Source of the DNA: DASVBJ01 sp036375895
GTDB taxonomy: Bacteria; Actinomycetota; Actinomycetes; JACCUZ01
NCBI GenBank assembly: GCA_036375895.1
Contig: DASVBJ010000181.1
Span: 1-29,815, forward strand
Reading direction: 5' to 3'
DNA length: 29,815 nt
Shown here: one piece after another, positions 1 through 7,484 of the stretch
How the letters are laid out: each line of letters opens with the position of its first letter
Position numbering within the stretch: position 1 is the first letter of the stretch
Position numbers and translations under genes: made by a program
The notes under the pieces: generated by a model
What the model was told of the DNA's origin: nothing
The model's database searches: none
The model's input: only the letters and a program-made list of their open reading frames with translations

Positions 1-843
1 GCTCAGGACCCGTTCGCCGAGGAGGCCCTGAGCGCGGACACCCCGCTGGGCCTGCTCACGGTCAACCTCACCATCCTGATGATCGTGCCGGCGGCGCTGC
101 TCGCCGTCCTCGTCGTCCACCGCGAGAGCCCCGGCTGGCTCGCGTCGGTCGCCGGCCGGGTGCGCTGGCAACCCCTGCTGCGCTTCCTCGCCGTCGCCTT
201 CGTCGTGGTGGCGGTCTTCTTCGCGGCGACGTTCCTGCTGCCACCGGTGGGCATCGGGGACGTGGAGGTGCCGGGGGCGACGACCCTCGTGGGGCTGCTC
301 GCCGTCGTCGTCCTGACCACGCCCCTGCAGGCCGCTGCCGAGGAGATCGGGTTCCGCGGCTACCTCACCCAGGCCGTCGGGTCGTGGGTGGCCCGCCCGG
401 TGCCCGGCGCCGTTGTCGCGGCCGGCGTCACCGCGACGCTGTTCGCGATGGCGCACGGCGCGCAGGACCCGCTGCTGTTCGGCGACCGGCTGGCCTTCGG
501 GCTGGTCGCGTCGTGGCTGGTGTGGCGCACCGGAGGGCTGGAGGCCGCGATCGCCCTGCACGCCGCCAACAACCTGGTCGGCCTGTCGTGGAGCGCGGTC
601 ACCGGCTCGCTGCAGGAGTCGCTCGACGTGTCGTCGCTGTCCTGGCCGGAGGCGGCGTTGGACGTGTCGATGATGGTGGTGTTCGCCGTCATCGCCGACC
701 GGCTCGCGCGCCGGTGGGGGATGGCGGTGCGGCGGGTGCAGCACCCGGCGTACGGGCCATCCGGACCAGGCATTTTGTCCGGCCCACCCGCGGTCGGCTA
801 TCCTGTCTGGCGGCCCGAGGACGTCATGCGCGACGACGACTGA
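1..843 (+). CDS. CPBP-family intramembrane metalloprotease (5' end outside the window)
   Basis: Reading frame open from the first base, so the true start lies upstream; an internal ATG at 79 is probably not the start because the preceding in-frame residues look like normal protein leading into a hydrophobic segment. Several hydrophobic membrane segments are visible. The family signature is present: EEIGFRGYL (residues 114-122 of the visible part, the EExxxR motif), a conserved His in FAMAHG (about 152) and HAANN (187-191), the His/Asn pair of the CPBP (Abi/Rce1-like) fold. Family members are membrane-embedded proteases that process prenylated or other membrane proteins; the substrate here cannot be inferred. 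The C-terminal tail is basic and probably cytoplasmic. The last 70 bases of the gene contain a good promoter for the tRNA genes downstream. Confidence 0.9.
   Translation, partial: AQDPFAEEALSADTPLGLLTVNLTILMIVPAALLAVLVVHRESPGWLASVAGRVRWQPLLRFLAVAFVVVAVFFAATFLLPPVGIGDVEVPGATTLVGLLAVVVLTTPLQAAAEEIGFRGYLTQAVGSWVARPVPGAVVAAGVTATLFAMAHGAQDPLLFGDRLAFGLVASWLVWRTGGLEAAIALHAANNLVGLSWSAVTGSLQESLDVSSLSWPEAALDVSMMVVFAVIADRLARRWGMAVRRVQHPAYGPSGPGILSGPPAVGYPVWRPEDVMRDDD
775..804 (+). promoter_or_regulatory. Probable promoter of the tRNA-Gln/tRNA-Glu unit
   Basis: A -35-like TTGTCC (775-780) and a -10-like TATCCT (799-804) are separated by 18 bases. The pair lies inside the 3' end of the CPBP gene, about 58 bases before the tRNA-Gln. 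Position and spacing fit a housekeeping sigma promoter; inferred from sequence only. Confidence 0.5.
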
Positions 844-862
844 CGGCCGAACGCAGTGCCAT

Positions 863-934
863 TGGGGTATGGGGTAATTGGCAGCCCGGCTGATTCTGGT
901 TCAGCTAGTCTAGGTTCGAGTCCTGGTACCCCAG
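863..934 (+). tRNA. tRNA-Gln (anticodon CTG)
   Basis: A complete 72-base cloverleaf. The acceptor stem TGGGGTA (863-869) pairs with TACCCCA (927-933), with discriminator G934. The anticodon stem GCTGA/TCAGC encloses the loop TTCTGGT, giving anticodon CTG. The T arm is CTAGG-TTCGAGT-CCTGG. CCA is not encoded, as is usual in actinobacteria. It is adjacent to tRNA-Glu and probably co-transcribed with it. Confidence 0.95.
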
Positions 935-1004
935 CTCGATTGGAACGACGGAGGTCCCCTCCGGTACAGTTCCGGTCCGCGGCGCGAGTCGCCGCACACT
1001 CAGT

Positions 1005-1077
1005 GGCCCCGTTGTGTAGCGGCCTAGCACGCCGCCCTCTCAAGGCGGTAGCGCGGGTTCGAATCCCGTCGGGGCTA
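1005..1077 (+). tRNA. tRNA-Glu (anticodon CTC)
   Basis: A 73-base cloverleaf. The acceptor stem GGCCCCG (1005-1011) pairs with CGGGGCT (1070-1076), the first pair being G-U, with discriminator A1077. The anticodon stem CCGCC/GGCGG encloses loop CTCTCAA, anticodon CTC (1039-1041). The T arm is GCGGG-TTCGAAT-CCCGT. No CCA is encoded. A strong terminator hairpin follows directly. Confidence 0.95.
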
Positions 1078-1081
1078 CGAG

Positions 1082-1113
1082 AGAAGACCCAGGTCCTCCG
1101 ACCTGGGTCTTCT
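1082..1113 (+). terminator. Strong hairpin terminator after tRNA-Glu
   Basis: A perfect 14-bp stem (1082-1095 with 1100-1113) with a four-base loop CTCC lies just after the tRNA. The following bases (TGCTTTCG) are only weakly T-rich, typical of high-GC terminators. It probably also serves ndgR, which converges from the other side. Confidence 0.85.
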
Positions 1114-1142
1114 GCTTTCGCGGTGGTCTTCTGCTTTCGCGG
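1106..1142. repeat. Two-copy tandem repeat, period 19
   Basis: The 18-base word GGTCTTCTGCTTTCGCGG occurs at 1106-1123 and again at 1125-1142. It duplicates the 3' arm and tail of the tRNA terminator. The second copy reaches to within 8 bases of the ndgR stop codon. Confidence 0.9.
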
Positions 1143-1149
1143 CACGGCG

Positions 1150-1863
1150 TCACGTCGACTGCAGTGCCTCGCTGAGCTTGGCCCCGGCGGCGACGACGAT
1201 CTGCGCGTGCAGCCGGCCGGGCTGGCGGGTGAGCCGCTCGATCGGCCCCGACACCGAGACGGCCGCGACGACCCGGCCACCCGGTCCGCGCACCGGCGCG
1301 GACACCGACGCGACGCCGGCCTCGCGCTCCGCCACGCTCTGCGCCCAGCCGCGGCGCCGGACGCCGGACAGCGTGGTCGCGGTGAACCGAGCGTCGCGCA
1401 GGCCGCGGTGCAGGCGGTCGGGCTCCTCCCAGGCGAGCAGGATCTGAGCCGCCGACCCGGCCTTCATCGACAGCGTGGTGCCGACCGGCACCGTGTCGCG
1501 CAGTCCGGTCAGGCGCTCGGCGGCCGCGACGCAGACCCGGCTGTCGCCCTGGCGGCGGTAGAGCTGGGCGCTCTCGCCCGTGATGTCGCGCAGCCGCGAC
1601 AACACCGGCCCGGCGGCGGCGAGCAGCCGGTCCTCGCCCGCGGCGGCGGCCAGCTCGGCGAGCCGCGGCCCCAGCACGAAGCGGCCCTGCAGGTCGCGGG
1701 TCACGAGCCGGTGGTGCTCGAGCGCGGTGGCGAGCCGGTGGGCGGTCGGGCGGGCCAGCCCGGTCGCCTGCACCAGCGCCGCCAGGCTGGCCGGCCCGGC
1801 CTCCAGGGCACCCAGAACGACGGCGGCCTTGTCCAGCACGCCGACTCCGCTAGAGTTGTCCAT
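1150..1863 (-). CDS. ndgR: IclR-family regulator NdgR (leucine/amino-acid metabolism)
   Basis: A 237-residue protein starting MDNSSGVGVLDKAA. It has an N-terminal winged helix-turn-helix (about residues 8-65, with ARPTAHRLATAL as the recognition-helix region) and a C-terminal IclR effector domain (about 75-230). Sequence and length match the actinomycete NdgR/LtbR group, which sits divergent to leuCD and regulates leucine and wider nitrogen metabolism. The ATG at 1863 is chosen because it matches the family N-terminus exactly and because a -10-like CAATAT (minus strand, 1875-1870) lies six bases upstream, which implies a leaderless mRNA. An upstream in-frame extension would run into the operator and lacks family support. 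It converges on the tRNA terminator. Confidence 0.93.
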   Translation of the reverse strand: MDNSSGVGVLDKAAVVLGALEAGPASLAALVQATGLARPTAHRLATALEHHRLVTRDLQGRFVLGPRLAELAAAAGEDRLLAAAGPVLSRLRDITGESAQLYRRQGDSRVCVAAAERLTGLRDTVPVGTTLSMKAGSAAQILLAWEEPDRLHRGLRDARFTATTLSGVRRRGWAQSVAEREAGVASVSAPVRGPGGRVVAAVSVSGPIERLTRQPGRLHAQIVVAAGAKLSEALQST

Positions 1864-1869
1864 GTACCG

Positions 1870-1902
1870 ATATTGCCGTCTCACACCCTGAGACGCAAGT
1901 CT
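1870..1902. promoter_or_regulatory. Divergent ndgR/leuC promoter with shared palindromic operator
   Basis: The operator palindrome spans 1873-1898: left arm TTGCCGTCTCA, 5-base centre, right arm TGAGACGCAA (one base skipped in the left arm). Its outer TTGC ends coincide with -35 elements on both strands. On the minus strand, TTGCGT (1898-1893), 17 bases, then CAATAT (1875-1870) drives ndgR. On the plus strand, TTGCCG (1873-1878), 18 bases, then AAGTCT (1897-1902) may drive leuC, although the resulting start would fall beyond the SD at 1903-1907. The layout suggests auto- and cross-regulation by NdgR. Confidence 0.65.
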
Positions 1903-1912
1903 GGAGGGCGTC

Positions 1913-3325
1913 ATGGGCCGAACGCTGGCCGAGAAGGTCTGGGAGGACCACGTCGTACGCCGTGCCGAGGGTGAGCCGGACCTCGTCTACATCGACCTGC
2001 ACCTCGTCCACGAGGTGACGAGCCCCCAGGCGTTCGACGGACTGCGGATGGCCGGTCGCAAGGTCCGGCGTCCGGACCTGACGCTCGCCACCGAGGACCA
2101 CAACGTGCCGACCCTCGACATCGACCGGCCGATCGCCGACCCGGTCTCCCGGGTGCAGGTCGAGACACTGCGGCGCAACTGCGCCGAGTTCGGAGTGCCG
2201 ATCCACCCCCTGGGGGACGCCGAGCAGGGCATCGTGCACGTCGTCGGACCGCAGCTCGGGCTGACCCAGCCCGGCATGACCGTCGTCTGCGGCGACTCGC
2301 ACACCTCGACCCACGGTGCGTTCGGCGCGCTCGCGTTCGGCATCGGCACGAGCGAGGTCGAGCACGTGCTCGCCACCCAGACCCTGCCGCTGCGGCCGTT
2401 CAAGACCATGTCGGTGACGGTCGAGGGTGAGCTCCCACCGGGTGTCACCGCCAAGGACGTCATCCTCGCCGTCATCGCCCGGATCGGCACCGGAGGGGGT
2501 CAGGGTCACGTCATCGAGTACCGCGGCGCGGCGATCCGCTCGCTGTCGATGGAGGCCCGGATGACGATCTGCAACATGTCCATCGAGGCGGGTGCCAGGG
2601 CCGGCATGATCGCGCCCGACCGGACGACCTTCGACTACCTGAAGGGCCGGGCGCGCGCACCGCAGGGCGAGGACTGGGACGACGCAGTCGCGTACTGGCG
2701 CACCCTCGTGTCCGACGACGACGCGCGGTTCGACAAGGAGGTCGTGATCGAGGCGGCCGAGCTCTCGCCGTTCGTCACCTGGGGCACCAACCCGGGGCAG
2801 GGTGCGCCGCTGTCGGCCGCCGTCCCGGACCCGCGGTCGATGGCTGACCCGCACGAGCGTGCGGCCGCCGAGAAGGCCCTCACCTACATGGCGCTCGAGC
2901 CGGGGACGCCGTTGCGGGAGGTCGCCGTCGACACGGTCTTCCTCGGCTCGTGCACGAACGGGCGCATCGAGGACCTCCGTGCCGCAGCCGAGGTCATGAA
3001 GGGCAGGCACGTCGCCGACGGCGTGCGCATGCTCGTCGTGCCGGGCTCGGTGCGAGTGCGCCTGCAGGCCGAGGCGGAGGGCCTCGACGCGGTCTTCCGC
3101 GCCGCGGGGGCAGAGTGGCGGCACGCCGGCTGCTCGATGTGCCTGGGCATGAACCCCGACCAGCTGGCCCCGGGCGAGCGCAGTGCGTCGACGTCGAACC
3201 GGAACTTCGAGGGCCGCCAGGGCAAGGGTGGCCGGACCCATCTCGTGTCGCCCCTGGTGGCCGCGGCGACGGCTGTCACCGGCCGGCTCGCGAGCCCCGC
3301 CGACCTCGACTCGCGGAAGGGCTGA
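1913..3325 (+). CDS. leuC: 3-isopropylmalate dehydratase, large subunit
   Basis: A 470-residue aconitase-superfamily enzyme. With LeuD it isomerises 2-isopropylmalate to 3-isopropylmalate in leucine biosynthesis, in the cytoplasm. The three cysteines that bind the [4Fe-4S] cluster are visible: C347 (LGSCTNGR) and C407/C410 (CSMCLGMN). Further aconitase-type motifs are [13 protein letters not shown] and the C-terminal [12 protein letters not shown]. Length is normal for the family. The ATG start at 1913 is preceded by GGAGGG (1903-1908). leuD follows after five bases, so the two subunits are co-transcribed. Regulation probably acts through the NdgR operator immediately upstream. Confidence 0.97.
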   Translation: MGRTLAEKVWEDHVVRRAEGEPDLVYIDLHLVHEVTSPQAFDGLRMAGRKVRRPDLTLATEDHNVPTLDIDRPIADPVSRVQVETLRRNCAEFGVPIHPLGDAEQGIVHVVGPQLGLTQPGMTVVCGDSHTSTHGAFGALAFGIGTSEVEHVLATQTLPLRPFKTMSVTVEGELPPGVTAKDVILAVIARIGTGGGQGHVIEYRGAAIRSLSMEARMTICNMSIEAGARAGMIAPDRTTFDYLKGRARAPQGEDWDDAVAYWRTLVSDDDARFDKEVVIEAAELSPFVTWGTNPGQGAPLSAAVPDPRSMADPHERAAAEKALTYMALEPGTPLREVAVDTVFLGSCTNGRIEDLRAAAEVMKGRHVADGVRMLVVPGSVRVRLQAEAEGLDAVFRAAGAEWRHAGCSMCLGMNPDQLAPGERSASTSNRNFEGRQGKGGRTHLVSPLVAAATAVTGRLASPADLDSRKG

Positions 3326-3330
3326 CCGCC

Positions 3331-3918
3331 GTGGACACGTTCACCCGTCTCACCGGCCGCGCCGTCCCGTTGCGCCGGTCCAACGTCGACACCGACCAGA
3401 TCATCCCGGCCGTCTACCTCAAGCGGGTGACGCGCACCGGCTTCGAGGACGGCCTGTTCGCGGCCTGGCGCACCGACCCCGACTTCGTCCTCAACCGTCC
3501 CGAGCACGACGGCGCGACGGTCCTCGTCGCGGGGCCGGACTTCGGCACCGGGTCCTCCCGGGAGCACGCGGTGTGGGCCCTGCGCGACCACGGGTTCCGG
3601 GTCGTCGTGTCGTCGCGGTTCGGCGACATCTTCCGGGGCAACGCGGGCAAGGGCGGCCTCGTCACAGCTCAGGTCGACCAGTCTGCGGTGGAACGGCTCT
3701 GGATCGCGTTGGAGGGCGATCCGGGCCTGCTGGTGACGGTGGACCTCGTCGACCGCACCGTGCGCTGGGATGAGGAGTCCGTGTCGTTCGAGATCGACGA
3801 CTACACCCGTTGGCGGCTGATGGAGGGCCTCGACGACGTCGACCTCACGTTGCGACACGAGAGCCGGATCGGCATCTTCGAGTCCCAGCGCCCGACCTGG
3901 TTGCCGACGACGGCATAG
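3331..3918 (+). CDS. leuD: 3-isopropylmalate dehydratase, small subunit
   Basis: A 195-residue swivel-domain partner of LeuC, starting GTG ([20 protein letters not shown]). Family motifs seen are [23 protein letters not shown] (substrate loop) and [15 protein letters not shown]. The GTG at 3331 gives the standard N-terminus and a five-base gap from leuC; there is no convincing SD, consistent with coupling to leuC translation. Length is in the normal range of about 190-200. No clear terminator follows; 229 bases separate it from hup. Confidence 0.96.
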   Translation: MDTFTRLTGRAVPLRRSNVDTDQIIPAVYLKRVTRTGFEDGLFAAWRTDPDFVLNRPEHDGATVLVAGPDFGTGSSREHAVWALRDHGFRVVVSSRFGDIFRGNAGKGGLVTAQVDQSAVERLWIALEGDPGLLVTVDLVDRTVRWDEESVSFEIDDYTRWRLMEGLDDVDLTLRHESRIGIFESQRPTWLPTTA

Positions 3919-4070
3919 ACCGCCGAGCGTCTCCCCGGACCGCGAAACCCGATGCGCCACAAGGGATTCGGTCGATCCGCGGGTCTCCTGCCTGATCGTC
4001 GCGCGCCGGCCGCAGCGGTGTCCGAGGTCGGAAAACGATTGCGACACAACGGGATTTCGGCGCCAGGTGA

Positions 4071-4099
4071 TTGTTTACCGCCGCCATCGGGCCTAACGT
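4071..4099 (+). promoter_or_regulatory. Probable hup promoter
   Basis: TTGTTT (4071-4076) and TAACGT (4094-4099) are separated by 17 bases. A start near 4106 would leave a leader of about 42 bases carrying GGAGGG (4135-4140) before the GTG. This is one of the more AT-rich spots in the window, as expected for a strong promoter. Confidence 0.6.
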
Positions 4100-4147
4100 C
4101 AGGCTCAGTCATGTAAGTCACTGACACCGTCTCCGGAGGGGAAGTAC

Positions 4148-4675
4148 GTGAACAAGGCTGAGCTGATCGACACGCTGTCTGTCCGCCTGGGCAGCAAGAA
4201 GGCGGCCACCGACGCCGTCGACGCCGTGATCGACACCATCACCCGCGCAGTGGTCAAGGGCGAGCGGGTCGCCATCACCGGCTTCGGCGTCTTCGAGAAG
4301 GTCGCCCGTCCGGCGCGCGTCGGTCGCAACCCGCGCACCGGCGCCACGGTCAAGATCAAGAAGACCACCGTCCCCAAGTTCAAGCCGGGGCAGGGCTTCA
4401 AGGACGTCGTCAGCGGCGCCAGGAAGCTGGAGAAGCTCGCGGTGGGCTCCGCGACCAAGGCCGCGGCCACCGCCGGTCGTGCCGCGGGTGTGAAGAAGGC
4501 GGCCCCGGCGAAGAAGGCCGCGCCGGCCAAGACGACGGCCAAGAAGGCCGCGCCGGCCAAGGCCGCGGCGAAGAAGACCACGGCCAAGAAGACGACCACG
4601 GCGAAGAAGGCCGCGCCGGCGAAGAAGACCACGGCCAAGAAGACGACGGCGAAGCGGACCGCGAAGAAGTCCTAG
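4148..4675 (+). CDS. hup: HU-family nucleoid protein with lysine/alanine-rich tail
   Basis: A 175-residue DNA-binding protein. Residues 1-90 form the HU/IHF fold ([27 protein letters not shown], the beta-arm that inserts in the minor groove). Residues from about 95 are low-complexity, made of KKAAPAK and KKTTAKK-like repeats, resembling the histone-H1-like tail of mycobacterial HupB and streptomycete HupS. The protein compacts the chromosome and is non-sequence-specific. The GTG at 4148 has GGAGGG seven bases upstream. The tail is shorter than in HupB/HupS (about 214-218 residues in total). The repetitive tail DNA may vary in length between strains. Confidence 0.95.
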   Translation: MNKAELIDTLSVRLGSKKAATDAVDAVIDTITRAVVKGERVAITGFGVFEKVARPARVGRNPRTGATVKIKKTTVPKFKPGQGFKDVVSGARKLEKLAVGSATKAAATAGRAAGVKKAAPAKKAAPAKTTAKKAAPAKAAAKKTTAKKTTTAKKAAPAKKTTAKKTTAKRTAKKS

Positions 4676-4688
4676 TCGTCAGACGTCA

Positions 4689-4723
4689 CGAGGGCCGGGC
4701 TCCCGACGGGGGCCCGGCCCTCG
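4689..4723. terminator. Bidirectional terminator between hup and the cofC unit
   Basis: A perfect 12-bp stem CGAGGGCCGGGC (4689-4700) / GCCCGGCCCTCG (4712-4723) with an 11-base loop lies 13 bases after the hup stop and 5 bases beyond the stop of the converging minus-strand unit. It can serve both. It lacks a T tract, as is common in actinobacteria. Confidence 0.8.
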
Positions 4724-4728
4724 CGTCG

Positions 4729-4944
4729 TCATCGGGGGTCGGGGAGCGTGGCCACCGTCAGGAACGTCACCCGTTGGGCGCTGCCCTCGCCGGTCACCCT
4801 GATGCGGACGCGCTGACCGAGCCGGAACAGCCTGGTGCCGCCTGCAGCGAAGGCCACCGCGTCGAACGGCAGCTCGGTGCCGTCGTCGAGGAGGACGGTG
4901 CCCGACCGGGCGGATGCGTCGAAGCTGCGGACGGTGGCCTGCAC
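4729..4944 (-). CDS. Small cold-shock-like (OB-fold) protein
   Basis: A 71-residue protein, start GTG at 4944 (VQATVRSFDASARSGTVLLD). The pattern of alternating strands, FD...SGTVLLDDGTELPFDAVAF and RLGQRVRIRV, resembles the CspA/S1-like beta-barrel. The aromatic RNA-binding motifs of classical cold-shock proteins (GFGFI and VFVHF) are not preserved: the corresponding stretches read SGTVLL and LPFDAV. Nucleic-acid binding may therefore be weak or altered. It begins 10 bases after the cofC stop, so it is almost surely in the same operon. Only a weak SD (AGG) precedes the GTG. It ends next to the hup terminator. The role is unknown; the link to cofC is positional only. Confidence 0.75.
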   Translation of the reverse strand: MQATVRSFDASARSGTVLLDDGTELPFDAVAFAAGGTRLFRLGQRVRIRVTGEGSAQRVTFLTVATLPDPR

Positions 4945-4954
4945 GAGAGGAAAC

Positions 4955-5620
4955 CTACCCGTCGGCGGGACCGTGCGGAGGCCGCGGCAGCCGCGCCACG
5001 ACCGCTCCTGTGCGAGGTCCCAGGCCGAGGCGGCCCGCGTCGGCCAGGTCGGCGGCCGTGTCGACGTCCCGTCGCACCGAGTCCAGTCCGGCCGGGTCGA
5101 GCTCGCGGGCGCCGGTCGCGGCGTGCCGGGCGGCCGAGCGTGGCCCGAAGGCCGGGTCGAAGCCCTCGAGTCGAGGTGCGACCAGCAGGGTGGTGCCCGA
5201 CCCCTCGGCGTCGCGGAGGAAACAGGGCCGTGGGCCGGCGGCGCGTGACAGCGCGAGTCCGAGCTCGGCCGGCCGCAGCGCCGGCAGGTCGGCGGAAAGC
5301 GCCCCCACTCCCACGTCCGGATGCTCGGCCGCGGCGGCAGCGGCTCCGTGCAGCAGGGCCGAGTTGAGCCCGGCGTCGGGCTCGTCGGCGACCACATGCG
5401 CGCCCAGGGCGGAGAGCGCGTCGGCGGCCACCGGCTCGTCCGTGACGACCACCAGTCCCCTCACCAGTCGGCAGGACAGGGCGGCCTGCGCCGTGTCGAG
5501 AGCGAATGCCAGGGCCAGGTCGCCGCGCAGCGGACCGGCCAGCGTCGCCAGGCGCGTCTTCGCCACCGACAGGCGCTTCACCGGCAGCACGAGGCACCAG
5601 GCGGACAGGTCTGCGCTCAT
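4955..5620 (-). CDS. cofC: 2-phospho-L-lactate / phosphoenolpyruvate guanylyltransferase (coenzyme F420 synthesis)
   Basis: About 221 residues from ATG at 5620 (MSADLSAWCLVLPVKRL). The nucleotidyltransferase motif LVLPVKRLSVAKTRL near the N-terminus, the ALSADLPALRP segment (the LSxDLP metal/nucleotide motif) and DAEGSGTTLLV identify CofC, which activates 2-phospholactate or PEP with GTP during F420 synthesis in the cytoplasm. An upstream in-frame ATG at 5650 would add ten residues without family support; AGGA precedes 5620 at an acceptable distance. cofD/cofE are not in the window, which is usual for actinobacteria. It is divergent from plsC and followed by the small OB-fold gene. Predicted to act only if the rest of the F420 pathway is present elsewhere. 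Confidence 0.92.
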   Translation of the reverse strand: MSADLSAWCLVLPVKRLSVAKTRLATLAGPLRGDLALAFALDTAQAALSCRLVRGLVVVTDEPVAADALSALGAHVVADEPDAGLNSALLHGAAAAAAEHPDVGVGALSADLPALRPAELGLALSRAAGPRPCFLRDAEGSGTTLLVAPRLEGFDPAFGPRSAARHAATGARELDPAGLDSVRRDVDTAADLADAGRLGLGPRTGAVVARLPRPPHGPADG

Positions 5621-5717
5621 CACCGGTGATCCTGCCAGCCGGCTCGACACCGCCCAGCCGGGGACGGGAGACTGGACCGATCGCGTCGGGTGGCGCGACA
5701 GGTAGGAGGATCGTCAC

Positions 5718-6479
5718 GTGACCCGCCGCAGGCTGGGCTTCTGGTTCCGGCTCGCCGTCGTTCTGCTGCGCCGCCCGATGCTGCTGCTCACCAAGCGCGA
5801 CTGGCGCGGCGCCGAGCACCTGCCGGCACACGGCGGTGTGATCGTGATCACCAACCATGTCTCGCACTTCGACCCTCTCGCGTTCGCTCATTTCCTCTAC
5901 GACAACGGCCGGACCCCGCGGTTCCTCGCCAAGGCCGCGATCTTCGACGTGCCCTTCGTCGGCACAGTCCTTCGCGGGGCCCGCCAGATCCCCGTGTTCC
6001 GCGAGTCGACCGACGCGTCCAAGGCCTTCTCCGCGGCGGTGGACGCGGTGCGTGGCGGCGAGTGCGTGGCGTTCTACCCGGAGGCGACCATCACCCGCGA
6101 CGAGGGGTTGTGGCCGATGGTGGGCAAGACGGGGGCGGCGCGGGTCGCCCTCGCGACGGGAGCTCCCGTCGTACCCATCGCCCAGTGGGGACCGCAGGAC
6201 GTCCTGGCCCCCTACAGCAAGAGGTTCCGCCTCTTCCCTCGCAAGACCATGCACCTGCTGGCAGGCCCGCCGGTCGACCTGTCGCCCTACATCGGCCGCC
6301 CGGTCGACGCCGAGCTGCTGCGGGTGGTCACCGAGGAGCTCATGGCGGCCATCACCGCCCTGCTCGAGGAGGTCCGCGGCGAGAAGGCCCCGTCGGTGCG
6401 CTTCGACCCACGAAAGATGGGCGTGCCGACGACGGGTAACCCACGACGGAACGCGAAGGACGGGAGGAAGTCCGCATGA
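5718..6479 (+). CDS. plsC: 1-acyl-sn-glycerol-3-phosphate acyltransferase family protein
   Basis: A 253-residue PlsC-type acyltransferase. The catalytic HX4D motif is NHVSHFD (H47, D52). The second motif FYPEAT (119-124, replacing the usual FPEGTR) and a hydrophobic N-terminus (LAVVLLRRPMLLL) fit a monotopic membrane enzyme that makes phosphatidic acid from lysophosphatidate. The FYPEAT variant is frequent in actinobacterial members, whose exact acceptor is often untested. The GTG at 5718 has GGAGGA (5705-5710) upstream. The stop codon overlaps the gpsA start (ATGA), so the two lipid-precursor genes are translationally coupled. Confidence 0.93.
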   Translation: MTRRRLGFWFRLAVVLLRRPMLLLTKRDWRGAEHLPAHGGVIVITNHVSHFDPLAFAHFLYDNGRTPRFLAKAAIFDVPFVGTVLRGARQIPVFRESTDASKAFSAAVDAVRGGECVAFYPEATITRDEGLWPMVGKTGAARVALATGAPVVPIAQWGPQDVLAPYSKRFRLFPRKTMHLLAGPPVDLSPYIGRPVDAELLRVVTEELMAAITALLEEVRGEKAPSVRFDPRKMGVPTTGNPRRNAKDGRKSA

Positions 6480-7474
6480 CCCGGGTTGGTGTGCTCGGAG
6501 CGGGCTCGTGGGGGACGGCCTTCAGCATGATCCTGGCCGACGCCGACGCCGAGGTGGTCCTGTGGGGCCGGCGTGCCGAGCTCGTCGACCGGATCAACCG
6601 CGACCACGTCAACGCCGACTACTTCCCGGACCTGGTGCTGCCGGAGTCGGTCCTCGCCACGACCGACCCGGCGGAGGCGGTCAGCGGCGCCGAGGTGGTC
6701 GTGCTGGCGGTCCCGTCGCAGACGCTGCGTGAGCACCTGACCGGCTGGGCGCCCCTCCTCGGCGAGCCGGTCCTCGTCAGCCTGATGAAGGGCATCGAGC
6801 TCGGCACCACCAAGCGCATGAGCGAGGTGATCGCCGAGCTCACCGGCGCGGGCCCGGAGCGCATCGCGGTCGTCTCGGGCCCCAACCTCGCCCCGGAGAT
6901 CGCGTTGCGGCAGCCGGCCGCGAGCGTGGTGGCCTGCGCCGAGGAGGCCGTCGCGGAGAAGCTGCAGCAGGCCTGCATGACGCCGTACTTCCGGCCTTAC
7001 ACCAACACGGACGTGGTGGGTGTCGAGCTCGCCGGCGCGGTCAAGAACGTCATCGCGCTCGCCGTCGGGATGGCCGACGGGATGGGCTTCGGTGACAACT
7101 CCAAGGCATCGATCATCACGCGCGGGCTGGCCGAGATCACCCGGCTCGGGCTGGCCCTCGGCGCGGACGCCCAGACGTTCGCCGGGCTCGCCGGGGTGGG
7201 CGACCTCGTGGCCACCTGCATGTCGCCGCTCTCGCGCAACCGCACGTTCGGGGAGAACCTCGGCCGGGGCATGACCCTGGAGGAGGTCATCAAGATGACC
7301 AAGCAGACCGCCGAGGGCGTCAAGTCCTGCGAGTCGATCCTCGCGCTGGCGACCGCCCACGGCGTCGAGATGCCGATCACCGAGCACGTGGTCGCGGCGG
7401 TGCACGACGGCCTGCCGCCGCGGGAGATCGTGCGGCGCATCATGAGTCGCAGCGCCAAGTCGGAGGGGGAGTAG
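6476..7474 (+). CDS. gpsA: Glycerol-3-phosphate dehydrogenase [NAD(P)+]
   Basis: A 332-residue cytoplasmic enzyme that reduces dihydroxyacetone phosphate to sn-glycerol-3-phosphate, the phospholipid backbone. It has the N-terminal Rossmann motif GAGSWGTAF (8-16), SLMKGIEL, SGPNLAPEI, the catalytic lysine region GAVKNVIALAVGMADGMGFG and NSKASIITRGLAEI. Length is typical. The ATG overlaps the plsC stop by four bases. It converges with the PLP-enzyme gene, leaving only 10 bases between stop codons and no obvious strong terminator there. Confidence 0.97.
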   Translation: MTRVGVLGAGSWGTAFSMILADADAEVVLWGRRAELVDRINRDHVNADYFPDLVLPESVLATTDPAEAVSGAEVVVLAVPSQTLREHLTGWAPLLGEPVLVSLMKGIELGTTKRMSEVIAELTGAGPERIAVVSGPNLAPEIALRQPAASVVACAEEAVAEKLQQACMTPYFRPYTNTDVVGVELAGAVKNVIALAVGMADGMGFGDNSKASIITRGLAEITRLGLALGADAQTFAGLAGVGDLVATCMSPLSRNRTFGENLGRGMTLEEVIKMTKQTAEGVKSCESILALATAHGVEMPITEHVVAAVHDGLPPREIVRRIMSRSAKSEGE

Positions 7475-7484
7475 CCCGGCGGGC

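Noticed and set aside
1082..1142. Attachment site of an integrated element at tRNA-Glu
   Set aside because: The duplicated 18-mer is adjacent rather than flanking an island, lies outside the tRNA, and no integrase gene is present in the window. Kept only as a weak possibility in the findings.
1850..3241. Long minus-strand open frame opposite leuC
   Set aside because: No domain, His/Arg/Val-rich shadow translation. leuC on the plus strand has all cluster cysteines.
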